Shown here: piece by piece, positions 16,341 to 24,586 of the stretch
Layout: every line of letters begins with the position of its first letter
Numbering within the stretch: the stretch's first letter is position 1
From: Sediminibacterium sp.
Lineage (GTDB): Bacteria; Bacteroidota; Bacteroidia; Chitinophagales; Chitinophagaceae
Assembly (NCBI GenBank): GCA_017983845.1
Contig: JAGOAO010000017.1
Coordinates: 1 to 40,896, forward strand
Reading direction: 5' to 3'
Length of the DNA: 40,896 nucleotides
Made by a program: the position numbers and the translations under genes
The notes under the pieces: generated by a model
The model's database searches: none
What the model was told of the DNA's origin: nothing
Seen by the model: only the letters and a program-made list of their open reading frames with translations

Positions 16341-17243
16341 TTAGATAAACCTTTCTGCGAATTCAAAAATATTAAAATTAGAATTCTTAAGTGCAGCTTC
16401 TATATCTAATTCCATTTTTTGTAGATCAATCTGTCTCATTTTATTCGCAACAATTAACTGTACCACTTTCGCTACAATCAATTTTTTATTGGCCCCTAAT
16501 TGCATGGTTGCAATATGATGGGCATCGATTGCTTGAATTAAATCAACAATGCCCACCCCCTGAGAAGCGATGGTAGGGATTACTTTGACCAAGTTTTCGG
16601 ATACGCCATTTTCCATCATCATCTGACGAATATGATTGGTAAAGGTGGTTGCATCAGGACGATCACTTTTATTCACGACAAATAAATCAGCTACTTCCAT
16701 TAATCCAGATTTCATCATTTGTACTTCGTCACCTGCTTCAGGAACAAGCACCACCACAGTTGTATCTGCCAAAGAAGCCACTTCTACTTCCGACTGTCCA
16801 ACCCCCACTGTTTCAACCACAATCCTATCAAATCCAACCGACTGCAAAAGCGTTGTCAATTCTATCATGGAACTATTTAAGCCCCCCAAATGCCCTCTAG
16901 AAGCCAATGAGCGTATATATACCTGCGGATGCAAGTACCAATCTTTCATTCTTATGCGGTCTCCTAAAATAGCGCCTTTATGAAAAGGAGAAGAAGGGTC
17001 TACCGAAAGCACGGCTACTTTTTTTCCAGCTGCCACCCAATCACCCACCAATGCGGAAATTAAAGTGCTTTTCCCTGCGCCAGGAGGGCCTGTAATACCC
17101 ACTACAGGAATTGGATTCGGGGACAGTTGCGATAAATAGGCATCCGTTCCTTCCACTTTATTTTCAATTTGTGAAATGGTTTTTGCAAGTAACAAAAAAT
17201 TACCTTCTGCAACACCTTTAGCGATATCTGAAACTGGAAACAT
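16341..17243 (-). CDS. meaB: Methylmalonyl-CoA mutase-associated GTPase MeaB
   Basis: A 300-residue G3E-family P-loop GTPase that gates adenosylcobalamin loading and protects methylmalonyl-CoA mutase. Seen: Walker A GPPGAGKS at 52-59, the switch region SVDPSSPFHKGAILGDRIRM-like segment with the metal-binding Asp and Arg, ETVGVGQSEVEVA, and the guanine-specificity motif NKSD. The full G-domain and the C-terminal dimerisation helices are present. The mutase genes themselves are not in this window. The gene directly abuts the upstream glycosyltransferase stop with no spacer, indicating one transcript. Together with metH it points to active cobalamin use. Confidence 0.95.
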   Translation of the reverse strand: MFPVSDIAKGVAEGNFLLLAKTISQIENKVEGTDAYLSQLSPNPIPVVGITGPPGAGKSTLISALVGDWVAAGKKVAVLSVDPSSPFHKGAILGDRIRMKDWYLHPQVYIRSLASRGHLGGLNSSMIELTTLLQSVGFDRIVVETVGVGQSEVEVASLADTTVVVLVPEAGDEVQMMKSGLMEVADLFVVNKSDRPDATTFTNHIRQMMMENGVSENLVKVIPTIASQGVGIVDLIQAIDAHHIATMQLGANKKLIVAKVVQLIVANKMRQIDLQKMELDIEAALKNSNFNIFEFAERFI

Positions 17244-18119
17244 CTAAGAACGAATGATTTTGTAATTCTTAAAATCAAATGGACGAATGCCTGTCCATTT
17301 TTCGAAATAATACAACACTAGATTTTTGAAAGAAAATTTCTTTTTGGACACATCTAAATCAATGATCCAATTTTTTCTTTCTATGCGATCTAACATGACG
17401 TTAGGATGTGTTCCCGTAAAACGTTCTAAAGAATCATAACCCGAAAAATCATAATAGTCCGGACTCGCTTTAATTTTTTCCATTTGTGTATCGTCATTCC
17501 AAAACTCCGCACTTTCTTTTTGCTTTTTACGCATCTGCTCTGGACTCTTCACCCATCCGTAATGGTATATGCTAGCATCAATGGCAGCAACAGGTAATTT
17601 TTGCTTACCTATTCTAAAACCTTGTGCATCTCGGTAAGCACTGATGGCTTTATTGTTTCTGATGATTCTTATTTCATGTGCATACCATTTTCTACTATCC
17701 CCCACATAATCATAAGTGCCATAAAAATGTTTGTACTTAAACAACAAACCTTGCACTTCTTGATCCTCCTTGTATTTTTCGCAAGCAGCAAGAATTGAAG
17801 GATGGTATTTTTCATGCACCACTTCATCCCCTTGAATATAAAAAGCCCAATCAAAGCTTTCGTCAATTAATTGAAATGCCTTGTTGGTCTCGTCTGCTAA
17901 TACCACACCGCCTTTTCTCAAATCTTTATTCCAAACAGAGTGATGAATTTTAATTTTTGGGTCGCCAATGGATTCAATCAATGCAATGGTTTCATCCGTT
18001 GAATCTCCAATTAAAACAATCATTTCGTCCACCACTGGCAATATAGATCTTATCGCTTCCAAGATGGGAAAGTCATTCACCACTGCATTTTTTATAATTG
18101 TAAACCCTGCAACCTTCAT
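17244..18119 (-). CDS. Glycosyltransferase family 2-like protein
   Basis: A 291-residue GT-A-like protein. From ATG 18119 it begins MKVAGFTIIKNAVVND, the pattern of GT2 proteins with a FxxxKNE-type nucleotide-binding strand. DEMIVLIGDSTDET (31-44) and IQGDEVVHE (95-103) supply the second strand and the DxD-like motif. A longer version from a TTG at 18140 is possible; the ATG is preferred because family members start at this strand. It has no membrane helix. It is directly followed by meaB with zero spacing. The sugar and acceptor are unknown. Confidence 0.85.
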   Translation of the reverse strand: MKVAGFTIIKNAVVNDFPILEAIRSILPVVDEMIVLIGDSTDETIALIESIGDPKIKIHHSVWNKDLRKGGVVLADETNKAFQLIDESFDWAFYIQGDEVVHEKYHPSILAACEKYKEDQEVQGLLFKYKHFYGTYDYVGDSRKWYAHEIRIIRNNKAISAYRDAQGFRIGKQKLPVAAIDASIYHYGWVKSPEQMRKKQKESAEFWNDDTQMEKIKASPDYYDFSGYDSLERFTGTHPNVMLDRIERKNWIIDLDVSKKKFSFKNLVLYYFEKWTGIRPFDFKNYKIIRS

Positions 18120-18199
18120 ATTTGTTGATTTGTTCTTCAAATAACCGAAATCTTTTGCAACTTGCCTATTGTTTTACCTAAAGTTTGCCTGAAAGCGGT

Positions 18200-18207
18200 T
18201 AATTTTG
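18200..18207 (+). promoter_or_regulatory. -7 promoter box of the coaX cluster
   Basis: TAATTTTG matches TAnnTTTG, 10 nt before the coaX ATG at 18218, giving a very short leader. No TTTG is found at the expected -33 spacing. Confidence 0.5.
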
Positions 18208-18217
18208 ATTTACGAAA

Positions 18218-18949
18218 ATGATTATGTCTACAACAATTTGTTTCGATTTTGGCAACACCCGATTAAAGGCGGCGATATTCAAAGGCAACCAATTGGAAAA
18301 ATTGGAGGTCTTAGAAAATAGCACCCCCGAATCGATCCAAAAAGTATTGGATCAATATCAACCAAGTAAAACATTGCTCTCTTCTGTGATCCATCACGAT
18401 AAAGCAATTGAAACCTTGTTGTCCAACTACGGCCCTTTTCATTTATTGGGACCACAAACCAAACTGAATTTTACCACCCCTGTTGGTAAACCAGAAACCA
18501 TCGGGGCGGACCGATTGGGTTTAGTTGCTGCAGCAGTAGATCTATTTCCAGCACAACACAATCTTGTGATTTCTCTTGGCTCTTGTATCACCTATAATTT
18601 TGTCAACAATCGAAGTCAATTTTTAGGGGGCGGAATCTCACCAGGTATGCAAATGCGTTTCAAATCAATGAACGATTTAACTGCACTTTTGCCCCTAATT
18701 GAACCTGCTCCAAGCTTTGGATTGGTGGGCTATGATACCAAAACCAACCTCCTTTCTGGTGTAGTTTTAGGGATGGCAGCCGAAATTGATGGCATAATTG
18801 ATGCTTATGAGGCCAAATACAGCAAATTTAACGCCCTATTAACCGGTGGAGACCTTAGTTATTTTGTACCTCACTTAAAAAGAAGGATATTTGCGGACCA
18901 AAATTTAATATATAAAGGACTATATGCGATTAGTGAAAAAAATACTTAG
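18218..18949 (+). CDS. coaX: Type III pantothenate kinase
   Basis: CoaX phosphorylates pantothenate with ATP, the first step of coenzyme A synthesis. At 243 residues it matches the family. ASKHA-fold motifs are visible: FDFGNTRLK (9-17) for phosphate binding, GADRLG (96-101) with the catalytic Asp98, SLGSCITYNFV, and GGGISPG (137-143). The type III enzyme is insensitive to CoA feedback and needs a monovalent cation. Translation could begin at Met1 or Met3. The 3' end overlaps the next ORF by 26 nt, and a coaX / outer-membrane protein / lptC order is typical for Bacteroidota. Confidence 0.95.
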   Translation: MIMSTTICFDFGNTRLKAAIFKGNQLEKLEVLENSTPESIQKVLDQYQPSKTLLSSVIHHDKAIETLLSNYGPFHLLGPQTKLNFTTPVGKPETIGADRLGLVAAAVDLFPAQHNLVISLGSCITYNFVNNRSQFLGGGISPGMQMRFKSMNDLTALLPLIEPAPSFGLVGYDTKTNLLSGVVLGMAAEIDGIIDAYEAKYSKFNALLTGGDLSYFVPHLKRRIFADQNLIYKGLYAISEKNT

Positions 18950-20309
18950 GTTAACCCCTTTCATTGGACTTTTCTGTTTTATAGCCCCTTTAAAGGCACA
19001 GATCAATTCCCCGTTTTCTAGATATGGCGTAGGCAACGAAGTGTACAATAGTCAAAATGCTGCCAATCAAGGTATGGGTGGATTCACCACTGCATATACT
19101 CCAAGCATGAATGGCGCTTTTGGACAAAGTATCAATTTCAACAATCCTGCATCTTATGGTGGCATTTATATGACCACATTTGATATTGGTATGAACTTAA
19201 CCAATAGTATTTTAAAAAGAACAACGCCTGCAGCAAAAGAAAAATCAACCTACTTAATACCCAACTACATTGTAGTGGGTGTACCCATTAGTAAAGCCAA
19301 AAAAATTGGATTTGCTTTTGGATTAAGACCTTTGACACAGATCAATTATTCGGTGAATGATTATGAATTTTCTGAAACAATTGGAGATTCAATTTATACC
19401 AATTATAGAGGGGAAGGTGGCATCAACCAAGTGTTTCTTGGTTTGGGAAAAAGCTGGAAGTATCTAAGTATTGGAATGAATACGGGCTATAATTTAGGGA
19501 AAAAGAAAATTGATATTGTAAAGGCCATCTTATTCAATAGCGACTCCACTTATTTCTCCCAATCTTTGTCCAGTACAACTACAAGTTTCGGTGGCGCCTT
19601 TTTAAACTTAGGTGTGCAAGGAGAATTTCCATTGTCAAGTAAAACAGATGCGGTTACAAAAGACAAAACCGAATATAGCCTTAGCTATGGTGGAACCTAT
19701 ACCCTAGACCAAAATTTAAAAGGGAAGCAGGATATCATCAGATCCACAGGCACATTCACCACCTCACAAGAAACAGCGATTGATACTGCATTGTATCAAA
19801 AAGACATTAGTGGAAACATTGAATTACCATCGGCGATCACTGCTGGTATAGCTTTACATAAAAAAATCACCACTGTTAGAGGCACTTACGATCAGTGGGT
19901 GTTGGGTGTAGAATTAAATCAATCTAGCTGGAAAGATAAATACAAATTTTATGGCGCAACTGACCAAGTGCGCAATGCAACTATGTTAAGAGTGGGCGCG
20001 CAATTATGTCCTAATCCTTACGCTTTTGAAAGTTACTGGTCTACGGTAACTTATCGTTTTGGTGCATTCACAGGGAACGACTATATCAATGTAAACAACA
20101 ATGGACTAAAAGTAAACGGCTTAACAATGGGCTTGGGTTTGCCGATCAGAAAATACCGTTCTTACGATTACCAATTTACTTTATTGAATTTGGCATTGCA
20201 AATGGGACAAAGAACTGGAGCATCCTCTAATTTTAAAGAAAATTTTGTTCAATTTACAGTGGGATATAGTTTAAGTGACGTTTGGTTCAATAAACGTAAA
20301 TATGATTAA
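18924..20309 (+). CDS. Outer-membrane beta-barrel protein, Bacteroidota conserved
   Basis: A 461-residue protein with a Sec signal peptide (cleavage near PLKAQ, residue 26) followed by INSPFSRYGVG, a conserved opening of a Bacteroidota outer-membrane protein family related in layout to FadL/PorV-type barrels. The body consists of alternating polar and hydrophobic strands with many Gly/Asn/Tyr turns, ending QFTVGYSLSDVWFNK, a typical terminal strand region. It is probably an outer-membrane channel or secretion-associated protein. It overlaps coaX by 26 nt and lptC by 8 nt (ATGATTAA), so the three genes are translationally coupled. The substrate is unknown. Confidence 0.82.
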   Translation: MRLVKKILRLTPFIGLFCFIAPLKAQINSPFSRYGVGNEVYNSQNAANQGMGGFTTAYTPSMNGAFGQSINFNNPASYGGIYMTTFDIGMNLTNSILKRTTPAAKEKSTYLIPNYIVVGVPISKAKKIGFAFGLRPLTQINYSVNDYEFSETIGDSIYTNYRGEGGINQVFLGLGKSWKYLSIGMNTGYNLGKKKIDIVKAILFNSDSTYFSQSLSSTTTSFGGAFLNLGVQGEFPLSSKTDAVTKDKTEYSLSYGGTYTLDQNLKGKQDIIRSTGTFTTSQETAIDTALYQKDISGNIELPSAITAGIALHKKITTVRGTYDQWVLGVELNQSSWKDKYKFYGATDQVRNATMLRVGAQLCPNPYAFESYWSTVTYRFGAFTGNDYINVNNNGLKVNGLTMGLGLPIRKYRSYDYQFTLLNLALQMGQRTGASSNFKENFVQFTVGYSLSDVWFNKRKYD

Positions 20310-20892
20310 TCCAATTCGAAAAAAAATACTAAAAATAGCAGTTGCTTGTATGAGTAGCTGCTTTTTTATGGCTTCTTGCGAGAACGATGTAGATGCTGTA
20401 AAAGCACTAGGCGCAAGGGTTGGAGGCATTGACGTGGGTAAGGATGTGGCAATTTATGTAAGCAATGATGGCAAATTAGGTGCGAAATTAACAGCGCCTT
20501 TAATGAATCGTTACCTATTAGATAGTAGTAAAATGATTGAGTTTCCTCAGTCGATTCATGTAGACTTTTACAAAGACAGCAATCAAATAGAAAGTCAACT
20601 TTCTGCCAAATATGCAAAATACAAGGAGACAGAAAATATTGTATTTTTAAAAGAAGATGTAATTATTTTCAATACCCTTGGCGATACTTTATGGTGCAAG
20701 GAAATGTATTGGGATCAGAATACAGGCAAGTTTTATACCGAACAAGATGTAGTGGTTAAGCAACATAGCCCCTTAGCCAAGATTTATGGCAAGGGATTGG
20801 AAGCCAATCAAAATTTGACAGACATTCGTATCTTTAAGCCACAACCAAATAGCTATGCTATTATCCAAGATAGCAGTAGTTTAAACCCTTAA
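20302..20892 (+). CDS. lptC: LPS export ABC transporter periplasmic component LptC
   Basis: A 196-residue lipoprotein-like LptC. The N-terminus is hydrophobic with a plausible lipobox MASC (Cys26). The rest is a single OstA/LptA-type beta-jellyroll: SIHVDFYKDSNQIESQLSA, then VFLKEDVIIFNTLGDTLWCKEMYWDQNTGKF-like strands and a GKGLEANQNLTDIRI end. LptC passes lipopolysaccharide from LptB2FG toward LptA. E. coli LptC is membrane-anchored by a helix; the lipoprotein form is usual in Bacteroidota. The start at 20302 (residue 10 of a longer reading) gives the ATGATTAA junction with the upstream gene. Confidence 0.85.
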   Translation: MINPIRKKILKIAVACMSSCFFMASCENDVDAVKALGARVGGIDVGKDVAIYVSNDGKLGAKLTAPLMNRYLLDSSKMIEFPQSIHVDFYKDSNQIESQLSAKYAKYKETENIVFLKEDVIIFNTLGDTLWCKEMYWDQNTGKFYTEQDVVVKQHSPLAKIYGKGLEANQNLTDIRIFKPQPNSYAIIQDSSSLNP

Positions 20893-20902
20893 AAAGAAGC
20901 AG

Positions 20903-21892
20903 ATGGAATACAGAAAGATGGGCAAAACGGGGCTCCAATTAAGTACATTAAGTTTCGGAAGTTGGGTCACATTCCACAAGCAAATAGACGACCGCATAGC
21001 GGATGAATTAATGGGTATCGCCTATGACGCAGGGGTGAACTTTTTTGACAATGCAGAAGTGTATGCAGCTGGAGAAAGTGAGAAAATGATGGGTCGTGTG
21101 TTAAGTCAAAAAAAATGGGATAGAACCTCTATTATATTGTCTTCAAAAGCCTATTTTGGCTGGAGAGGAAAAGCCAATAAACCCAACCAAACTGGTTTAA
21201 GCAGAAAGCACTTGACAGAAGCCTGTCATGAAGCTTTACAAAGACTACAAACAGATTATCTAGATTTATATTTCTGTCACCGTCCAGATAAATCAACACC
21301 TATAGAAGAAGTGGTTCAAACCATGAATACCTTAATTCAACAAGGTAAAATTTTATATTGGGGAACGAGTGAATGGAGCGGTGTAGAGATTATGGAAGCA
21401 CATAGAATTGCAGAAAAATATAGATTGATTGGCCCTTCTATGGAACAACCTCAATACAATCTATTTGAGCGTAGTAAAATGGACAATGAATTTTTAGAGA
21501 TCTTCAAAAATGTAGGTATGGGTACCACCATTTGGAGTCCGTTGGCTGCTGGTTTATTAACTGGCAAATACAATGATGGCATACCAGAAGGATCAAGATT
21601 CGAAATAGAAGGTATGGAATGGCTAAGAGATAAATGGTTGATGCAAGATAAAATTACTAGGGTACAACAACTGGGTGCCTTAGCCAAAGCCTTGAAAGTA
21701 AGTACAGCATCATTGAGTATTGCTTGGTGTATTAAAAACCCAAACGTGTCCACTGCCATATTAGGCGCGACCAATAAAGCGCAGTTATTAGATAACTTAA
21801 CTGCATTGGAAACTGCTACCCTATTGACTCCTGAAATTATGGAGCAAATAGAAGGTATCGTTGAAACTAAACCAGTTTTACCAGAATGGTAA
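20903..21892 (+). CDS. Aldo/keto reductase, Kv-beta/YghZ-like subgroup
   Basis: A 329-residue NADPH-dependent (beta/alpha)8 oxidoreductase. The catalytic tetrad can be read as Asp49 and Tyr54 (FDNAEVYAAG), Lys82 (LSSKAYFGW) and His126 (YFCHRPD). The phrases YRKMGKTGLQLSTLSFGSW at the start, WGTSEWSG and MEQPQYNLFER match the voltage-gated K+-channel beta-subunit-like group, which reduces aldehydes and methylglyoxal. It lies 10 bp after lptC and 28 bp before the CorC-like gene, an apparent insertion in an otherwise envelope-related run. A hairpin spans its stop codon. The physiological substrate is not predictable. Confidence 0.93.
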   Translation: MEYRKMGKTGLQLSTLSFGSWVTFHKQIDDRIADELMGIAYDAGVNFFDNAEVYAAGESEKMMGRVLSQKKWDRTSIILSSKAYFGWRGKANKPNQTGLSRKHLTEACHEALQRLQTDYLDLYFCHRPDKSTPIEEVVQTMNTLIQQGKILYWGTSEWSGVEIMEAHRIAEKYRLIGPSMEQPQYNLFERSKMDNEFLEIFKNVGMGTTIWSPLAAGLLTGKYNDGIPEGSRFEIEGMEWLRDKWLMQDKITRVQQLGALAKALKVSTASLSIAWCIKNPNVSTAILGATNKAQLLDNLTALETATLLTPEIMEQIEGIVETKPVLPEW

Positions 21893-21897
21893 ACTGG
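21872..21897 (+). repeat. Hairpin spanning the aldo/keto reductase stop codon
   Basis: CCAGTTTTACCA (21872-21883) pairs with TGGTAAACTGG (21887-21897), 11 pairs with one bulged T. It lies across the TAA stop and lacks a T tract. It might influence mRNA stability or partial termination between the reductase and the CorC-like gene. Confidence 0.4.
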
Positions 21898-21920
21898 AAT
21901 TGTTCACTTAAAAACAAACT

Positions 21921-23156
21921 ATGATTTTCGCCATCGTCGCTTCTATTATTTTAATTGGTTTTTTCTCTGGCTATGAGATTGGCTTTGTAAGTGCCAACCG
22001 CTTAAGCTTGGAATTAAAGAAAAAACAAGGCAGCAGGTCGGGTAAGATCATTGCTGGATTTCTTGAAGCACCAACGCAATTCATTGGCACTTGTTTGATA
22101 GGGTTGAATATCTCATTGGTTGTATTTGGTATTTTATTTGAAGAATTATTACATACACATATTTGGAGCAAATTAGGATTGGGTGATGGTGCTATTTTAG
22201 TAGGCAATACCCTAGTTTCTACATTGGTCATTTTGTTTATTGGAGAATTGGTACCTAAAGCTATTTTCAAAGCTAGGGCTGCAGCCATGATCAACACATT
22301 TGCGCCACTCGCGCAGTTTTTTCATATTTTATTTAAGCCATTAACCGTTATTTTAGTCAATACCGCGCAATGGGTGTTGAGCAATGTGTTGCAAGTAAAG
22401 ATGGTCTATAAAAAAGAAGCTTTTACAAAAGTAGATTTGGCCCATTTTGTGCAACAAACCAATGCACATCAAGAACAACAGGAACTCAATACCGATTTGT
22501 TTGAAAATGCATTGAGTTTACCGGATATCAAAGTGAGAAAATGCTTGGTACCAAGAACAGAAATTGTAGGCGTAGAAATTCAAACAAGTCTTGAGGAAGT
22601 AAAAGCACTTTTTATTGAAACTAAATTAAGTAAACTCATTGTGTACAATGATACGCTAGACAATATTGTAGGTTATATCCATCAATTAGATTTATTCAAA
22701 AAACCAAATGATATCAAGGCGATATTACATCCCATTTTATTGGTAACCGAAAGCATGAATGCAGCAGACTTGATCAATCTATTCTCTAAAAAAAGAAAAA
22801 GTATCGCATGGGTGGTGGATGAGTTTGGCGGAACAGCAGGCATCGTTACAATGGAGGATGTATTGGAGGAAATTTTTGGAGAGATCAATGACGAATACGA
22901 CGAACAAGAATTTTTAGAGAAGAAGATCTCTGCCAATGAATATATTTTTAGCGGCAGATTAGAATTAGACTACTTATATGAAAAATACGGCATCGACTTT
23001 GCAGCAGATAGCGCGGAGACTTTGAGCGGTTACTTAATCCATAAACACGAAGCCATTCCTAAAGTGCGCGAAGTGATCCATTTGAGTCATTTTGATGCCG
23101 AAATATTGATGGTAAGTGACACCAGAATTGAGAAAGTGAAGCTCACCATCCACTAG
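21921..23156 (+). CDS. CNNM/CorC/HlyC-family membrane protein
   Basis: A 411-residue integral membrane protein. A DUF21/CNNM transmembrane domain (about 1-185, three to four helices) is followed by two CBS domains (about 200-320; KVRKCLVPRTEIVGVE and FGGTAGIVTMEDVLEEIFGEI are characteristic) and a C-terminal CorC_HlyC domain (about 330-410). Relatives export Mg2+/Co2+ or, as GldE in Bacteroidota, support gliding/secretion complexes. The annotation 'hemolysin' is historical. Proximity to lptC and a coaX cluster is typical. The choice between cation transporter and GldE-like role cannot be made here; no other gld genes are visible. Confidence 0.9.
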   Translation: MIFAIVASIILIGFFSGYEIGFVSANRLSLELKKKQGSRSGKIIAGFLEAPTQFIGTCLIGLNISLVVFGILFEELLHTHIWSKLGLGDGAILVGNTLVSTLVILFIGELVPKAIFKARAAAMINTFAPLAQFFHILFKPLTVILVNTAQWVLSNVLQVKMVYKKEAFTKVDLAHFVQQTNAHQEQQELNTDLFENALSLPDIKVRKCLVPRTEIVGVEIQTSLEEVKALFIETKLSKLIVYNDTLDNIVGYIHQLDLFKKPNDIKAILHPILLVTESMNAADLINLFSKKRKSIAWVVDEFGGTAGIVTMEDVLEEIFGEINDEYDEQEFLEKKISANEYIFSGRLELDYLYEKYGIDFAADSAETLSGYLIHKHEAIPKVREVIHLSHFDAEILMVSDTRIEKVKLTIH

Positions 23157-23192
23157 TACTATTTTTTAGCTTTAGCCCTTCATTTTCCCTTA

Positions 23193-23213
23193 GAAGCCTT
23201 AACTTTAGGCTTC
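23193..23213 (+). repeat. Perfect 7-bp hairpin in the tatC leader
   Basis: GAAGCCT (23193-23199), loop TAACTTT, AGGCTTC (23207-23213), ending 14 nt before the tatC ATG. It has no T tract, so a terminator is unlikely; a translational or processing role is possible. Confidence 0.35.
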
Positions 23214-23227
23214 ATTCCACTAAATCC

Positions 23228-24079
23228 ATGGCGTTATTTAATCGTTTAAATCCAGAAGATGGTTCCGAGATGTCTTTCATAGACCATCTTGAGGTATTGA
23301 GAGGTACAATAGTAAGGTCTGCAGCAGCCATTTTAATCATGGCCTTGGTGATATTTATCAAGAGAGACTGGGTCATGGACAATATCATTACTGGACCCAT
23401 CCAACCAGATTTTATCACCTATCGTTTGTTTTGTGAATTCAGTCATTGGGCACATTTAGGAGATGCATTATGTATGCCTGCCGTGAAAGTGACCATGCAA
23501 AGCACCACATTTGGTGGACAGTTTTTAAGCAGTATTAGCATGGCCATAGTAGGTGGAATCATTGCCGCATTCCCCTTTATATTTTACCAATTTTGGTCTT
23601 TTGTAAAACCTGCTTTAAAAGAAAATGAATTAAGGAATACTCGATTCATGATCTTTTGGGTATCCTTCTTTTTCTTTTTAGGTGCCGCGTTTGGATTTTT
23701 CATTTTAGGACCATTCACTTTTAATTTCCTAGCCAGCTTTCAGTTGGGTACCAAAAATGTCATTACCACTATCCCTACCTTTTCTGATTATTTAGATAAT
23801 TTAACCAATCTAATTTTAGGTTGTGGAATTGCATTTGAGTTACCTGTGTTGGCTTTTTTATTGACTAAGATTGGCATGGTCACTCCTAAGTTTTTAAGTA
23901 GCGTTCGTAAATATGCAGCGGTCGTCATATTAATCATTGCAGCATTTATTACACCTAGTCCAGACTGGTATAGTCAATTGCTTGTCTTTATTCCTTTGTA
24001 CTCCTTATTTGAATTGAGTATCATTGTATCAAGATGGGCATATAAATCTGTGAAGAAGGCAGATGAAGAATGGGAATAA
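23228..24079 (+). CDS. tatC: Sec-independent (twin-arginine) translocase subunit TatC
   Basis: TatC is the polytopic inner-membrane receptor that recognises twin-arginine signal peptides. The 283 residues include the N-terminal cytosolic motif MSFIDHLEVLR (a variant of HLxELR), six predicted helices, FYQFWSFVKPALKENE in the first cytosolic loop, and the FGIAFELPV-type segment (GCGIAFELPVL). The extra periplasmic stretch between helices 1 and 2 (about residues 55-95) is usual for Bacteroidota. TatA/TatB genes are not in the window. A protein with an RR signal (37616) is encoded 13 kb away and would be a substrate. Confidence 0.96.
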   Translation: MALFNRLNPEDGSEMSFIDHLEVLRGTIVRSAAAILIMALVIFIKRDWVMDNIITGPIQPDFITYRLFCEFSHWAHLGDALCMPAVKVTMQSTTFGGQFLSSISMAIVGGIIAAFPFIFYQFWSFVKPALKENELRNTRFMIFWVSFFFFLGAAFGFFILGPFTFNFLASFQLGTKNVITTIPTFSDYLDNLTNLILGCGIAFELPVLAFLLTKIGMVTPKFLSSVRKYAAVVILIIAAFITPSPDWYSQLLVFIPLYSLFELSIIVSRWAYKSVKKADEEWE

Positions 24080-24106
24080 CCACTAATCACATAAAAATTA
24101 AGTAAT

Positions 24107-24562
24107 ATGGCTTACGTTTTTGATGCATCTAAACCCATCGCAATGGGTGCCGACCACGCTGGAGTTGAGTATAAGCAAGTAATTAAAGAGTGGCTCGAAA
24201 AAAAGGGCTATCAAGTGAAAGACTTTGGAACATACAATACCGACTCTGTGGATTATCCAGACTTTGCACACCCTACTGCTGCAAGTGTTGAAACAGGAGA
24301 AGCAGCATTTGGTATTTTATTCTGTGGTTCTGCAAATGGTGTAGCTATTACAGCCAATAAACATGCAGGTGTAAGAGCTGGATTGTGTTGGTTGCCAGAG
24401 ATTGCTCAACTTACGAGATTACACAATGATGCAAATATGATTTGTGTGCCTGCAAGATTCGTATCAATCGAGTCTGCAACAGAAATGATTGATGCATTCA
24501 TGACAACCGCTTTTGAAGGTGGAAGACACCAAGGAAGAGTTGATAAAATAACTTGTTCATAA
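24107..24562 (+). CDS. rpiB: Ribose 5-phosphate isomerase B
   Basis: RpiB interconverts ribose 5-phosphate and ribulose 5-phosphate in the pentose phosphate pathway. The 151 residues carry the family signatures GADHAGVEYKQ, DFGTYNTDSVDYPDFA, the catalytic-Cys loop FCGSANGVAITANK (Cys as general base), and the substrate-binding HNDANM. It lies 27 bp after tatC and 24 bp before the M28 peptidase, so co-transcription is likely. LacA/B or allose-specific relatives are similar, but the motif set fits RpiB. Confidence 0.96.
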   Translation: MAYVFDASKPIAMGADHAGVEYKQVIKEWLEKKGYQVKDFGTYNTDSVDYPDFAHPTAASVETGEAAFGILFCGSANGVAITANKHAGVRAGLCWLPEIAQLTRLHNDANMICVPARFVSIESATEMIDAFMTTAFEGGRHQGRVDKITCS

Positions 24563-24586
24563 TATTTTCATTTTAAATAAAACAAC

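Noticed and set aside
16636..16983. 115-codon ORF opposite meaB
   Set aside because: Antisense shadow of conserved GTPase codons; low-complexity Ser/Thr/Pro composition, no start context.
21872..21897. Intrinsic terminator at the end of the aldo/keto reductase gene
   Set aside because: The hairpin is good but overlaps the stop codon and has no T tract.
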